A stretch of 64,000 nucleotides of DNA from Tolypothrix sp. PCC 7910 (GTDB lineage Bacteria; Cyanobacteriota; Cyanobacteriia; Cyanobacteriales; Nostocaceae): assembly GCF_011769525.1 (NCBI RefSeq), contig NZ_CP050440.1, positions 3,535,501 through 3,599,500 of the forward strand. The letters are read 5' to 3'. Both the position numbers and the translations under genes were made by a program. Under the pieces are notes generated by a model that was not told where the DNA came from, did no database searches, and saw only the letters and a program-made list of their open reading frames with translations. This document shows, one piece after another, positions 55,586-64,000 of this stretch (positions within the stretch are counted from its first letter, which is position 1; each line of letters begins with the position of its first letter).

Positions 55586-55975
55586 TTATGCTAATGTTTC
55601 GGGACAATAGCCCAATCCCCGAACAAACTGCTGCCGAAATGCTTCAATTTCCTCTCTCTCTGGGCTACCATGCGAGACAATTGCTACTTGGTAGCGACGC
55701 ATCACATCTACAGGGCACTGTCCTGCTTCCAAACTCCAAAGTGCCATTTGCACCCGCATTGGTGGTTCGTAGCTGATTCCTAATTCGTTCAGAAAAGCTC
55801 GAAAATCACCATCAACCTGGGGTGAAACTTGACCTTTCAGTTTTATCCTAACCACCCAGCCATCTATTTGATGGATGACGGTAACGAACGAAACAGGCAT
55901 CTGGGGTCTGCCGTGCAGGTATTGAACGACCCTCAGAGTTAGACTGGCATTTGCCAGGTAATACAAGTATTCCAT
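55586..55975 (-). CDS. Conserved cyanobacterial protein of unknown function
   Basis: About 129 residues from ATG at 55975 (MEYLYYLANASLTLRVVQYL). A TTG 24 bases upstream with AGGA before it is an alternative start. The chain is compact and soluble with mixed alpha/beta character (SFVTVIHQIDGWVVRIKLKG, GDFRAFLNELGISYEPP, RRYQVAIVSHGSPERE). I have seen such sequences in filamentous cyanobacteria but cannot name a family. It is convergent with yraN and divergent from queA. Confidence 0.72.
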   Translation of the reverse strand: MEYLYYLANASLTLRVVQYLHGRPQMPVSFVTVIHQIDGWVVRIKLKGQVSPQVDGDFRAFLNELGISYEPPMRVQMALWSLEAGQCPVDVMRRYQVAIVSHGSPEREEIEAFRQQFVRGLGYCPETLA

Positions 55976-56216
55976 GTTGGTGCTTGGGATCAAAGCCAAT
56001 CCTACATTCCTATCTTCTTAATAATTACCAATTCCCGGTAGGGTAGAAGCCCCCGTTTTTCGATAGGGAGGTTTACCCAATTTTCATATAGGTATTTCCG
56101 TGTTACCTAATAGTATCAATCAAAAATTCAGGGAGTAAAATCGAGCCGCGATCGCCTAGAGTTGTGATGAGCAAAGAAAGCTCAAACAGGCTTAATTAAA
56201 GGCAGAATAAAATTCA

Positions 56217-57371
56217 ATGGAGCAACAATTAACACCAGCATATTTGACCCCAAACTCAAATAATGATGTAGTAAATACGGAATTAGACCGTTCATTGTCT
56301 GCGTATGATTACGAACTACCACCCGACCTAATTGCCCAGAATCCTGCCATTCCCAGAGATAGCTCTCGGCTACTGGTAGTTAATTCTCGAAGTATACATC
56401 ATATTTTTCGCGACCTGCCACACTTATTAAAAGCAGGCGACTTACTAGTGATGAATAATACTAGTGTAATACCAGCACGACTGTATGGACGGAAAGCTAC
56501 TGGTGCGGAAATTGAGGTGTTATTGTTGGAAGAACGCCAGTATAACTGTTGGTTAGCTTTAGTCAAGCCAGGTAAGCGCTTCAAAGTTGGGTCAAAGATC
56601 ATTTTTGAACCAAGGGGAGCTTTTAAGCAAAGAAGCAAAGGAACAGGGGAGGATGAGGAAGTGAATTCTTCTTTATCCCTCACAGCTACAGTTTTAGAAA
56701 CAGATCCCGCAACTGGGGGACGGCTATTGCAATTTGATGTACCAGGGGGAGTGCCTTTGGTGCAAGTATTAGAAGTATTTGGAGAAGTTCCTTTACCACC
56801 CTACATCACAGCCTCCGAAGCGACTGACGAACAGTATCAAACTGTGTATGCCCAACATCCAGGTGCGATCGCAGCACCAACAGCCGGGTTACACTTTACC
56901 CCCGAATTACTAGAAGAGTTGCGCGATCGCGGCATTAATCAAGCTTTTATTACATTACACGTGGGTGTAGGTACATTTCGCCCTGTAGAAGTAGAAGATG
57001 TCACTACCCACCAGATGCATGAAGAATGGATAGAAGTCCCAGCTGCGACAGTAGAGCAAATTCGTGCCACGAAAGCAGCAGGCGGTAGAGTGATTGCAGT
57101 AGGTACAACAGCAGTCAGATCCTTAGAAGGGGCAGCTCAATCTGGAGAATTACAACCATTCTGTGGCAAAACAAATCTCTTTATTTATCCCGGATACCAA
57201 TGGCGGGTAGTAGATGGTCTAATTACTAATTTTCACCTACCACGCTCCAGTTTATTAATGCTGGTAAGTGCTTTGATTGGTAGAGAAAGATTGCTCAATA
57301 TCTACCAAGAAGCGATCGCTGCTCGATATCGTTTCTATTCCTTCGGTGATGCCATGTTAATTTTGCCATGA
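56217..57371 (+). CDS. queA: S-adenosylmethionine:tRNA ribosyltransferase-isomerase QueA
   Basis: A 384-residue protein. It transfers and isomerises the ribosyl group of SAM onto 7-aminomethyl-7-deazaguanine at tRNA position 34, giving epoxyqueuosine. Diagnostic blocks are [77 protein letters not shown] and [20 protein letters not shown]. The ~27-residue N-terminal extension before YDYELPP is longer than usual, so a later start is possible but no good alternative is seen. Tandem CCCATTA repeats follow the stop. Confidence 0.96.
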   Translation: MEQQLTPAYLTPNSNNDVVNTELDRSLSAYDYELPPDLIAQNPAIPRDSSRLLVVNSRSIHHIFRDLPHLLKAGDLLVMNNTSVIPARLYGRKATGAEIEVLLLEERQYNCWLALVKPGKRFKVGSKIIFEPRGAFKQRSKGTGEDEEVNSSLSLTATVLETDPATGGRLLQFDVPGGVPLVQVLEVFGEVPLPPYITASEATDEQYQTVYAQHPGAIAAPTAGLHFTPELLEELRDRGINQAFITLHVGVGTFRPVEVEDVTTHQMHEEWIEVPAATVEQIRATKAAGGRVIAVGTTAVRSLEGAAQSGELQPFCGKTNLFIYPGYQWRVVDGLITNFHLPRSSLLMLVSALIGRERLLNIYQEAIAARYRFYSFGDAMLILP

Positions 57372-57444
57372 GCGAAGAGGCAGGGGGCAGGGGGCAGGGA
57401 GATGACGGGAATGAGGGAGATGAGGGAGGGGAAACACCAAACAC

Positions 57445-57521
57445 CCCATTACCCATTACCCATTACCCATTACCCATTACCCATTACCCATTACCCATTA
57501 CCCATTACCCATTACCCATTA
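57445..57521. repeat. CCCATTA heptamer, eleven tandem copies
   Basis: Eleven exact CCCATTA units lie between queA and the TPR gene. It is the longest heptamer array in this window and a likely site of copy-number variation between strains. Confidence 0.93.
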
Positions 57522-57631
57522 CCCAAATACATCACTACTGTAAAATCTTTATCTTTGACTTTTAATTTTTCATGTTGTGGTGGGTACTCTGACTAATAAG
57601 GATCTAAGGAACAAGTAGAGGCCTGCCACTC

Positions 57632-58786
57632 ATGTCAGAGAAACATCAACTTCACCAGTGGTTTTGCAGTTTTTCTCAGTTAGCGCTGCACCGAAGTGCT
57701 TATCGGCAGCTGCTCTCAACTTCTGTTGCAATGTTGGTATTGGCTGTACCAACATTGACTAATTTACCAGGAAGCAAAGTTTTAGCCCAGAATGTCGTTA
57801 GCCAGAATCTAGAAGCCGCAAGTTTCTTCCAGCAGGGAGTGATGCGTTATCACCGTCAAGACTGGCAAGGTGCAGAATATGCCTTCAGAGAAGCATTGCG
57901 CCTAGATTCTAAAATAGGAATGGCTAGGAATTACCTAGGCACCATTTTCCTACAGCAAAACCGCTTGGATATAGCTGTACAAGAGTTTGCAGAGGCAATT
58001 AAGATTAATCCTAATTCCAGCCAAGCTTACTATAACTTAGGTTTAGCCTTACAACGACAAGGTCAAAGAGAAGCCGCAATAACTGCTTATCGTCAAACCC
58101 TGTTGATAGATCCGACAATCGCAGCAGCCCAATATAATTTAGGCGTAGTATTGTACGAACAAGGGCAAATACCAGAAGCGATCGTAGCTTATCAGCAAGC
58201 AATTAATCTGGATACTCATAATACCAATGCTTACTTTAATTTAGCGATCGCCCAACAACAACAAGGTCAAATTCAAGAAGCGATCGCTACATACAAACAA
58301 CTCATAGAACAAGATCCAGACCATGCTGTAGCTTACAGTAACTTGGGCAGCCTCATGGCACTGCAGGGGCAAACATCAGAGGCGATCGCTGTTTACCAGC
58401 AAGCTATTCAACATAATCCTAAAAATGCCTCAGCTTACTATAATTTGGGCGTAGCTTTATACAATCAGGGTAATTTTAAAACCGCTAATAGCGCCTTTAA
58501 ACGTGCCCAACATGAGTACAATGCTCAAGGGAACATCGCGCAAGCTGAGAAAATGGAACCGTTAATGCAACAAATGGCTCAAATATTAGCGCCTAAACCA
58601 CCTCAAGTAGCTCAAACACAGACTCCTGTTGCTCCAGCTGCTGCAATTAATCTATTTCCAGATAATAATTTACAACAACCAAATCAACCTGAAGTTCCTC
58701 AGGCAAATTCTCAAGAACCTCAAGGTGAGCCTGGCTATGTACCAATTTTGGTACCACCACAACCAACATCAATGAATTCTCAGTAA
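57632..58786 (+). CDS. Exported TPR protein
   Basis: A 384-residue protein with a long N-terminal hydrophobic region (~25-53, signal peptide ending near VLAQN). About seven TPR units of 34 residues follow (~65-310), with the typical Y(Y/F)NLGxALxxQGQxxEAIxAY pattern. The C-terminus is a Pro/Gln-rich disordered tail. It probably acts as a periplasmic scaffold for protein contacts; partners are unknown. Confidence 0.88.
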   Translation: MSEKHQLHQWFCSFSQLALHRSAYRQLLSTSVAMLVLAVPTLTNLPGSKVLAQNVVSQNLEAASFFQQGVMRYHRQDWQGAEYAFREALRLDSKIGMARNYLGTIFLQQNRLDIAVQEFAEAIKINPNSSQAYYNLGLALQRQGQREAAITAYRQTLLIDPTIAAAQYNLGVVLYEQGQIPEAIVAYQQAINLDTHNTNAYFNLAIAQQQQGQIQEAIATYKQLIEQDPDHAVAYSNLGSLMALQGQTSEAIAVYQQAIQHNPKNASAYYNLGVALYNQGNFKTANSAFKRAQHEYNAQGNIAQAEKMEPLMQQMAQILAPKPPQVAQTQTPVAPAAAINLFPDNNLQQPNQPEVPQANSQEPQGEPGYVPILVPPQPTSMNSQ

Positions 58787-59049
58787 TGCTGTTTTTATTT
58801 GATTAAAATCCAAATTTTTACCTTAACACCAGAATAGGTAATACCAATTTGTCCGCAACATTATGGGAATTGGTATTACCTGTTAAGAAATAGCTGCCCC
58901 AATTTACGTTAAACATTAGAGACTGTTATCCAAATTCAAACAATATCTGCAACTCATTTATATTCAAATATAGTTCAGTTAAGAAAATTAATTGATCACA
59001 AAACCAAAAAACTAGTTACTAGACAACAAAAAAGAACAATAATTTTGGA

Positions 59050-59094
59050 GGGGGTTTGGGGGACGCAAGCGTCACCCAATCGGGGGTTTGGGGG
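59050..59094 (+). other. Four G5 runs with potential G-quadruplex
   Basis: Two GGGGGTTTGGGGG blocks (59050-59062, 59082-59094) are separated by 19 bases containing a small hairpin GACGC-AA-GCGTC. A CCCCC run follows (59100-59104). The runs could stack into a G-quadruplex, or the last G run could pair with the C run. Confidence 0.5.
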
Positions 59095-59180
59095 AGAATC
59101 CCCCAATTATGCTGGCTTCTTTAATAAATGACAAATTAATCGCTAATGAGCTTAACCCAAGCGTATTGATTTATATTCTT

Positions 59181-59205
59181 TAGGGGCACAAACTTTGTGC
59201 CCCTA
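59181..59205. repeat. GGGCACAA-family palindrome, copy 4
   Basis: Perfect arms TAGGGGCACAAA/TTTGTGCCCCTA around one base, followed by four T on the plus strand. It is the most regular member of the family. Confidence 0.8.
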
Positions 59206-59350
59206 TTTTATATATTTATCATATTACCTAAAAACTTAAGTTGATAAGTTCTTGTATCAAATATTCTGGTGTTAGGTCTGTCAAGGGTCAAGAGTCTTTG
59301 ACCCTTGACAAATGAGCACGAGATATACAATTTAAATGCGTAATAGCTTC

Positions 59351-62300
59351 TCAATTTACCCTAACTTTGAATCTTATATATCCATAAGAATTAGCCGGAG
59401 TCCCAGATCCAGTTGCTTTGGGTAAGGTAGCAGGACTTGTCACTACATTAACCATTACTAAACCATTAGTATTCTCTGCAGATGTCATTGTAGTAAAACT
59501 CACTGGTTTTTTACAAATGCTTGGCGGTGTAGTTCCTGGCGCATAAAAGAAACCGCGATCGCCATCAGCAACATTAGTCATATAAACTGTTGGCACAGTA
59601 GGTAAACTAGTGTTGCTATTGGCAAATGCTATCCCCATATCTGCTTGTGGTAAACCACCTGTATCAGCAGTCAGACCATTAAATGCTGTTCCCAAAAAGG
59701 TAGTATTACTAGGAATTAAATCGCAAATTGTGACATTGGTTGCATCTTGAGTACCAGTAGAAAGGAAATAAATTGTATACTCTAGTTGATCGCCTGGTTT
59801 AATATTGCTGAGATTTATAGCTCCAGGTAAATAAGTATTTTTAGGAGTAGGCCAGTTAGCATTATCATCATCGCTAGCTTGAGCACTTGTAGTATCATCT
59901 ACAAACCCTGTAATATTCACACCATTAATTGCGGTAATTCTTTTTACCAAAAGTAAATTAGGCGCACCACTACTAACTGGAACAGTTGTAGTTACAGTAG
60001 TTGGGTCAATTGTTCCCGCATTTTCTGTTTGATCGATACTATTACTAGGTATAGTGACATCTGCTGGTAAAGTAGTAGTGGGGTTACTATCAACGTTATC
60101 TGTTTTGACACCAATACTAGGCAAGTTACTAGCAGTGGCTATACTTTGATTACTTAAAACTGTATTTGCCGGAGTACTACTCAAAATTTTTACAGGAACA
60201 TTGATAGTAATAACAGCATTAGCAGGTAATGTATAGGGAGTAGAGGTATCAATTAAATTAGCATTAGGATTGGAACCTGTGTAAGCTGAATTAATAGTAG
60301 GTGCTGTTTGACTTACTCCTGCAATTTTGATATTCACAGAAATCGAATTTGCCCCAGTTCTAGTCACATTAGTATTTAAAACATCTGTAATTTGGAAATT
60401 ACTAATTGGTACGCTACTGGTATTTTTATAAACAATTGTCCAGGTTAATTCATCACCAGCCGTAACTAAATTATTAGCATCTACATCATTAGTTAATTTG
60501 ACAGACTTAAATCCTTGTACTTCGGGAATGCTGACTTTAGTAGCATCAACAGATGCTAGTTGAGTTTGTGCTATACTACCTGTTTCAATTTGAGCGGATA
60601 CATCACTAGGTAATGTGGAGGTACTATCGACATTATCTGTATTAACTGCAGTGATGCCTGTGCCTGTACCTACAGCTTGGTTAACTTTATCTCCTACTTG
60701 ATTAGCGTTAATTGTCACAGGAATTTTAACTGCTATTACACCCCCAGCGACTAAAGGCACTGTAGTACTAAAAAGATTATTATTGCCGTTACCATTGTAG
60801 TTAGTATTAATACTGGGAGTTGTTTGCCCTACTCCACTCACACTGATAGTTGGTGTTCCAGTTTTTGTAACTCCAGTTGGTAAGGCATCTGTTATTTGAA
60901 AATTAGCAACACTCGCTGTTCCCGAGTTTTTATAAATAATTGTCCATGTGACTGTATCTCCAGGCGTAACACTATTACTTGTATCTGCATCTGTGGTTAA
61001 TTTCACAGATTTGTAACCCGATACTTGAGGCGCAATAATCGTGAATGTAGTTGGATCAATGCTAGGATTTTGTGTTTGCGTAACACTACCACTAGGTATA
61101 GTTACACCTGTAGGTAATCCGCTAGTGCTACTATCAACATTATCTGTATTTGTAGCTGAGATATTCCCACCATTAGCTGTTGCTTGATTCGATTTTGTAC
61201 CTGATGCTCCAGAGTTAATAGTTACAGGAATTGTGACTGTAATAATACCACCAGCTTTGAAAGTAATTGGGGTTTGTAAAAGGCTATTATTGCCAGTGCC
61301 ATCATAACTACTATTGGCAGTTGGTGCTGTACCTTGAGTATTATTTGTTATAATATTAATACTGCCTGATTTTGTTAATCCTGATGGCAATATATCAGTA
61401 ATTTGGAAGTTAGTAACATCAACTGTACCTGTATTGATGTAAGTAACTGACCATGTAACTGTATCTCCCGCAGTAATGCTACTACTACTATCTAAATCAT
61501 TTGTCAGTTTTACAGATTTATAACCTGATAAACTTGGTGTTGGTGTAGTAGCAGGAATATTAATGACAGTGGGGTCAATTGTTCCTGTTTGAGTTTGCTT
61601 AATACTAGCTGCAGGAACTTCTGTTATTCCTGTGTCACTATCAACGTTATCTGTATTGATGCCTGCGGTTGGTAAGTTATTACCTTTGCCTGTAGCTTGG
61701 TTGGATTTTGTGCCTGATACTCCGCTATTAATCGTTACAGGAATATTAACAACTATTGTTCCCCCTGCTTTTAATGTAATTCCAGAAGCAAAGAGGTTAG
61801 TATTACTAATACCGTCATAACTACTATTAATTGTCGGAGAAGTCTGCCCACCACCACTTGCTGTTACGAGGGTAGGTGTTCCTGATTTAGTTACCCCTGA
61901 TGGTAATGTATCAGTAATTTGAAAATTAGGAACATCAACTGTTCCGGTATTTTTATAAATTACTGTCCATGTTACAGTGTCTCTAGGGTCAAGACCTGTT
62001 GCACCTTGATCAGTTGTTAATTTAACTGATTTATAACCAACTACAGTGGGAGTTCCCACAATTGCAGTTGTGGGATCAATACTGGAATTTTGAGTTTGTA
62101 GAATACTGTTAGTTAGGGGCGTAACTCCTGTGGGTAAACCTGTCGTATTATTATCAATATTGTCTGTTTTTACGCCAACTGTCGGTAAATTTGATCCATT
62201 AGCAGTAGGTTGATTGCTGAGAACTGTGCCATTAGGTAATGCTGCATTCACATTCACAGGAATATCAATTGTAATCACTCCACCTGCTTTGAATGTTACG

Positions 62301-63433
62301 CCAGCAGCAAAGAGATTATTATTACCTGTACCGTTATAACTAGTATTAGGAGATGGTGCTGTTGCTTGTGTAGCATTAACAGTAATATTCGCAGCAGCTA
62401 ATGCTGTGGATAGCGTGACTCCTGCTGGTAAAGCATCAGTAATTTGAAAGTTGCTAATATCTACAGACCCAATATTAGCATAGGTCACTCTCCAGGTAAG
62501 TTTGTCACCAGGAGTAACGCTATTGGTACTATCATTATCGGTGGTTAATTGTACTGATTTATAACCAGAAGTATTTGGTGTAGCTGCTAATGCAATAGAT
62601 TGATTAGCGCTTGCTTCTTGGCGATGATTGGTAGAATCGCCATTCGCAGGATTGCCGCTAGCTTCTGCAACTTGACTGACTGTAGGAATGCTGGCATAGC
62701 TACTAGGAATCGTTGTCCCATTGGGCAAATCTACTGTATAAACATCAAGATTGCCATTGGCTGTATAAGGTTGGTTTTGGCTGCTGGGATTGGGCGGAAC
62801 AGGTGTATTTCCTAAAGTTACAGTAATAGAATTATTCACCACTGTTTCTGTAACTTTGACAGCTACTCGCACTTTTACTGTGCCATTTACAGGGATATAA
62901 CCATTAGTCGTACCTAACAAATTGATCGTATTATCCCCACCACTGGGAACATTAACGGCAACAGTTACCTGTGAAGCTGCACCTGTTCCGTCAGGATCAA
63001 CAGCAATAATCTGAATACCTTCTAATGTTCCACCTGCAATTGTTGCTGTACCAGGGATAAAAAATTGCGTCGGATCGTTACCAGTGTTAGTAATGGTGAA
63101 GTCAAAATAGACCACATCACCTGTGTTAATCCCGGCAATTCCTTGATATGTGCCCGCATTAGTCACATTACTAGGGGCTTCTGTGGGCACACTACTCGAA
63201 TTAATCGTAATTCCTGCCACTTCTAAAACGGTGACACTGACAGTGTTAGAAGTCACGGTATTAGTAGTGCCTGATGTCTCTCCTTCAAAACTGCCCGTGG
63301 CGCTATTGTCGATAGTAGTCCCCGGAGGAGTCGAATCAGCCAAAACTGTTTTTAGTAAAGGTAAGAAACTGCCACAAATTATGGCAGTGGTTAAAAATAA
63401 GCGAGTCGATGCTCGAAGAAAGGAGGTTGACAT
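59351..63433 (-). CDS. Large exported DUF11-repeat surface protein
   Basis: A 1360-residue protein with a signal peptide (~1-32). It has an N-terminal beta domain (VYFDFTITNTGNDPTQF), then five long repeats of ~165-175 residues, each starting GYKSVKLTxD and containing NFQITDxLPxGVT and a GGxIxVxIPVTIN block. A distinct C-terminal domain (~1230-1360, NVTICDLIPSNTTF and DRGFFYAPGTTPP) ends in YGYIRFKVRVN. These DUF11-type modules are Ig-like beta-sandwiches of cell-surface proteins. There is no membrane anchor at the C-terminus and few Cys. It is probably a secreted or outer-surface structural protein. The end domain is shared with the next upstream gene. Confidence 0.88.
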   Translation of the reverse strand: MSTSFLRASTRLFLTTAIICGSFLPLLKTVLADSTPPGTTIDNSATGSFEGETSGTTNTVTSNTVSVTVLEVAGITINSSSVPTEAPSNVTNAGTYQGIAGINTGDVVYFDFTITNTGNDPTQFFIPGTATIAGGTLEGIQIIAVDPDGTGAASQVTVAVNVPSGGDNTINLLGTTNGYIPVNGTVKVRVAVKVTETVVNNSITVTLGNTPVPPNPSSQNQPYTANGNLDVYTVDLPNGTTIPSSYASIPTVSQVAEASGNPANGDSTNHRQEASANQSIALAATPNTSGYKSVQLTTDNDSTNSVTPGDKLTWRVTYANIGSVDISNFQITDALPAGVTLSTALAAANITVNATQATAPSPNTSYNGTGNNNLFAAGVTFKAGGVITIDIPVNVNAALPNGTVLSNQPTANGSNLPTVGVKTDNIDNNTTGLPTGVTPLTNSILQTQNSSIDPTTAIVGTPTVVGYKSVKLTTDQGATGLDPRDTVTWTVIYKNTGTVDVPNFQITDTLPSGVTKSGTPTLVTASGGGQTSPTINSSYDGISNTNLFASGITLKAGGTIVVNIPVTINSGVSGTKSNQATGKGNNLPTAGINTDNVDSDTGITEVPAASIKQTQTGTIDPTVINIPATTPTPSLSGYKSVKLTNDLDSSSSITAGDTVTWSVTYINTGTVDVTNFQITDILPSGLTKSGSINIITNNTQGTAPTANSSYDGTGNNSLLQTPITFKAGGIITVTIPVTINSGASGTKSNQATANGGNISATNTDNVDSSTSGLPTGVTIPSGSVTQTQNPSIDPTTFTIIAPQVSGYKSVKLTTDADTSNSVTPGDTVTWTIIYKNSGTASVANFQITDALPTGVTKTGTPTISVSGVGQTTPSINTNYNGNGNNNLFSTTVPLVAGGVIAVKIPVTINANQVGDKVNQAVGTGTGITAVNTDNVDSTSTLPSDVSAQIETGSIAQTQLASVDATKVSIPEVQGFKSVKLTNDVDANNLVTAGDELTWTIVYKNTSSVPISNFQITDVLNTNVTRTGANSISVNIKIAGVSQTAPTINSAYTGSNPNANLIDTSTPYTLPANAVITINVPVKILSSTPANTVLSNQSIATASNLPSIGVKTDNVDSNPTTTLPADVTIPSNSIDQTENAGTIDPTTVTTTVPVSSGAPNLLLVKRITAINGVNITGFVDDTTSAQASDDDNANWPTPKNTYLPGAINLSNIKPGDQLEYTIYFLSTGTQDATNVTICDLIPSNTTFLGTAFNGLTADTGGLPQADMGIAFANSNTSLPTVPTVYMTNVADGDRGFFYAPGTTPPSICKKPVSFTTMTSAENTNGLVMVNVVTSPATLPKATGSGTPANSYGYIRFKVRVN

Positions 63434-63638
63434 AGCGATTATCTAGTTTTGGCTGTAAAGTAACTCCCCCTAATGGGCAGAAGGGTTAACTCATATCTGG
63501 TATTTCTCCGTATAAACCCTGAGTATGAGAAAAAGAGTGCAATAATAACACGTTATTTATATCGCACTTAGCGGCAAAAGCAAGGATTTTAGATTTATTG
63601 CTGAGTAAGTAAATAACATAGGTTTGATTGGCAGTGGA

Positions 63639-64000
63639 TTAATTAACTTTCACGTTAAAGCGGACGAAACCGTAGGAAGCAACAGGTGTCCCAGCTGCAG
63701 TGGCTTTGGGAACGATAGTGCTGGCACCCAGATCTACTACAACTCCACCATTTGTATTGGTGGCTACACCACAAGGGGGATTGGGTAATGATGTGCCCGC
63801 ACTATAGAATTGACCGCGATCGCTATCTGCAATGTTGGTGAGTTGTACTTTACCTGTTCCTGTGGAAGTACTAGGATCGGCTAAAGCTGTATTATCCCAA
63901 CCTAAAAGAATGCCATTGCCGACAGCGTAAGTGTCTGTTTGAAAAGTGGTATTGGTAGGAATGCGATCGCAGATTTTCACATTCTTGAGGTTATCTGTAC
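63639..64000 (-). CDS. DUF11-type surface protein, C-terminal part (cut by window edge)
   Basis: The minus-strand frame stays open to the right edge; the first readable residues are DNLKNVKICDRIPTNTTF. About 120 residues are seen. They align with the C-terminal domain of the neighbouring 1360-residue protein: ICDRIPTNTTF, DRGQFYSAGTS, VPKATAAGTPVASYGFVRF and ending KVN. So two paralogous surface proteins lie in tandem, separated by 205 bases. The start and N-terminal architecture are outside the window. Confidence 0.85.
   Translation of the reverse strand, partial: TDNLKNVKICDRIPTNTTFQTDTYAVGNGILLGWDNTALADPSTSTGTGKVQLTNIADSDRGQFYSAGTSLPNPPCGVATNTNGGVVVDLGASTIVPKATAAGTPVASYGFVRFNVKVN

Larger units (their letters stand above)
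58787..59350. other. Intergenic region with G-rich and palindromic elements
   Basis: About 560 bases between two convergent genes. It contains a four-run G5 element (59050-59094) and a perfect GGGGCACAAA-type palindrome (59181-59205). No gene is visible. Confidence 0.55.

Overview
The window looks like chromosome of a filamentous, heterocyst-type cyanobacterium (Nostoc/Calothrix-like). The evidence is the very frequent HIP1 octamer GCGATCGC inside genes, intergenic short tandem heptamer repeats (CCCATTA, ATTTGTC, GGGGACT and TTTTGAA types), dispersed palindromes, and cyanobacterial genes such as high-light-inducible proteins (HLIPs), a CruP-type cyclase, PatA-type regulators and an HmpF-type coiled-coil protein. 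No rRNA, tRNA, CRISPR array, insertion sequence or prophage was recognised. Most of the window is ordinary core or shell chromosome.

Region by region. 1-6994 is a chemotaxis-like hormogonium/pilus motility locus: on the minus strand a PatA-like regulator, a CheY, a CheW and a PilJ/MCP that runs off the left edge, with divergent hmpF on the plus strand. 7101-8538 holds tilS and a small membrane protein. 9189-12311 is a large membrane protein with about seven ~75-residue repeats. Divergent to it is a tandem array of four HLIP genes (12842-13777), whose first copy carries an in-frame stop exactly at the chlorophyll-binding Glu codon; a perfect match to the HLR1/RpaB-box consensus lies upstream. 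13867-17119 has a duplicated pair of five-helix membrane proteins and cruP. 17417-19104 holds a lipoprotein, an adenosine-specific-kinase family protein and a small membrane protein. 19119-24537 is a likely sugar operon: sucrose synthase, then a GH65 phosphorylase fused to beta-phosphoglucomutase. 25130-28410 has a broken small gene, a membrane protein, ddl and an acyltransferase. 28676-34876 has a LysR regulator and an RND efflux pair. 34969-43548 has an SDR, rubrerythrin, a membrane-anchored patatin, an MltA/3D-like exported protein and an SLH plus GH10-like protein. 44120-49579 is a giant Ser/Thr kinase-AAA-GAF-histidine kinase. 49795-58786 holds fghA, a 42-bp minisatellite, a TPR-CHAT protein, a pentapeptide protein head-to-head with yraN, a conserved protein of unknown function, queA and a TPR protein. 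59351-64000 carries two tandem DUF11-type surface proteins, the second cut by the right edge.

Working together: the Hmp genes form one signalling array for type IV pilus motility. The HLIP array and CruP, with the neighbouring membrane proteins, suggest a light-stress neighbourhood. SusA plus GH65-PGM would channel disaccharides to hexose phosphates. Wall and surface functions (Ddl, MltA-like, SLH-GH10, DUF11) recur through the right half.

The items most worth checking are the HLR1-linked HLIP array with its precisely placed nonsense codon, the seven-repeat membrane protein, the PatA-like receiver lacking its phospho-acceptor Asp, the 42-bp minisatellite open in several frames, the tandem-repeat insertion inside a kinase domain, and a possible Yfr1 sRNA target site. 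I did not find a convincing, wholly new multi-gene system.
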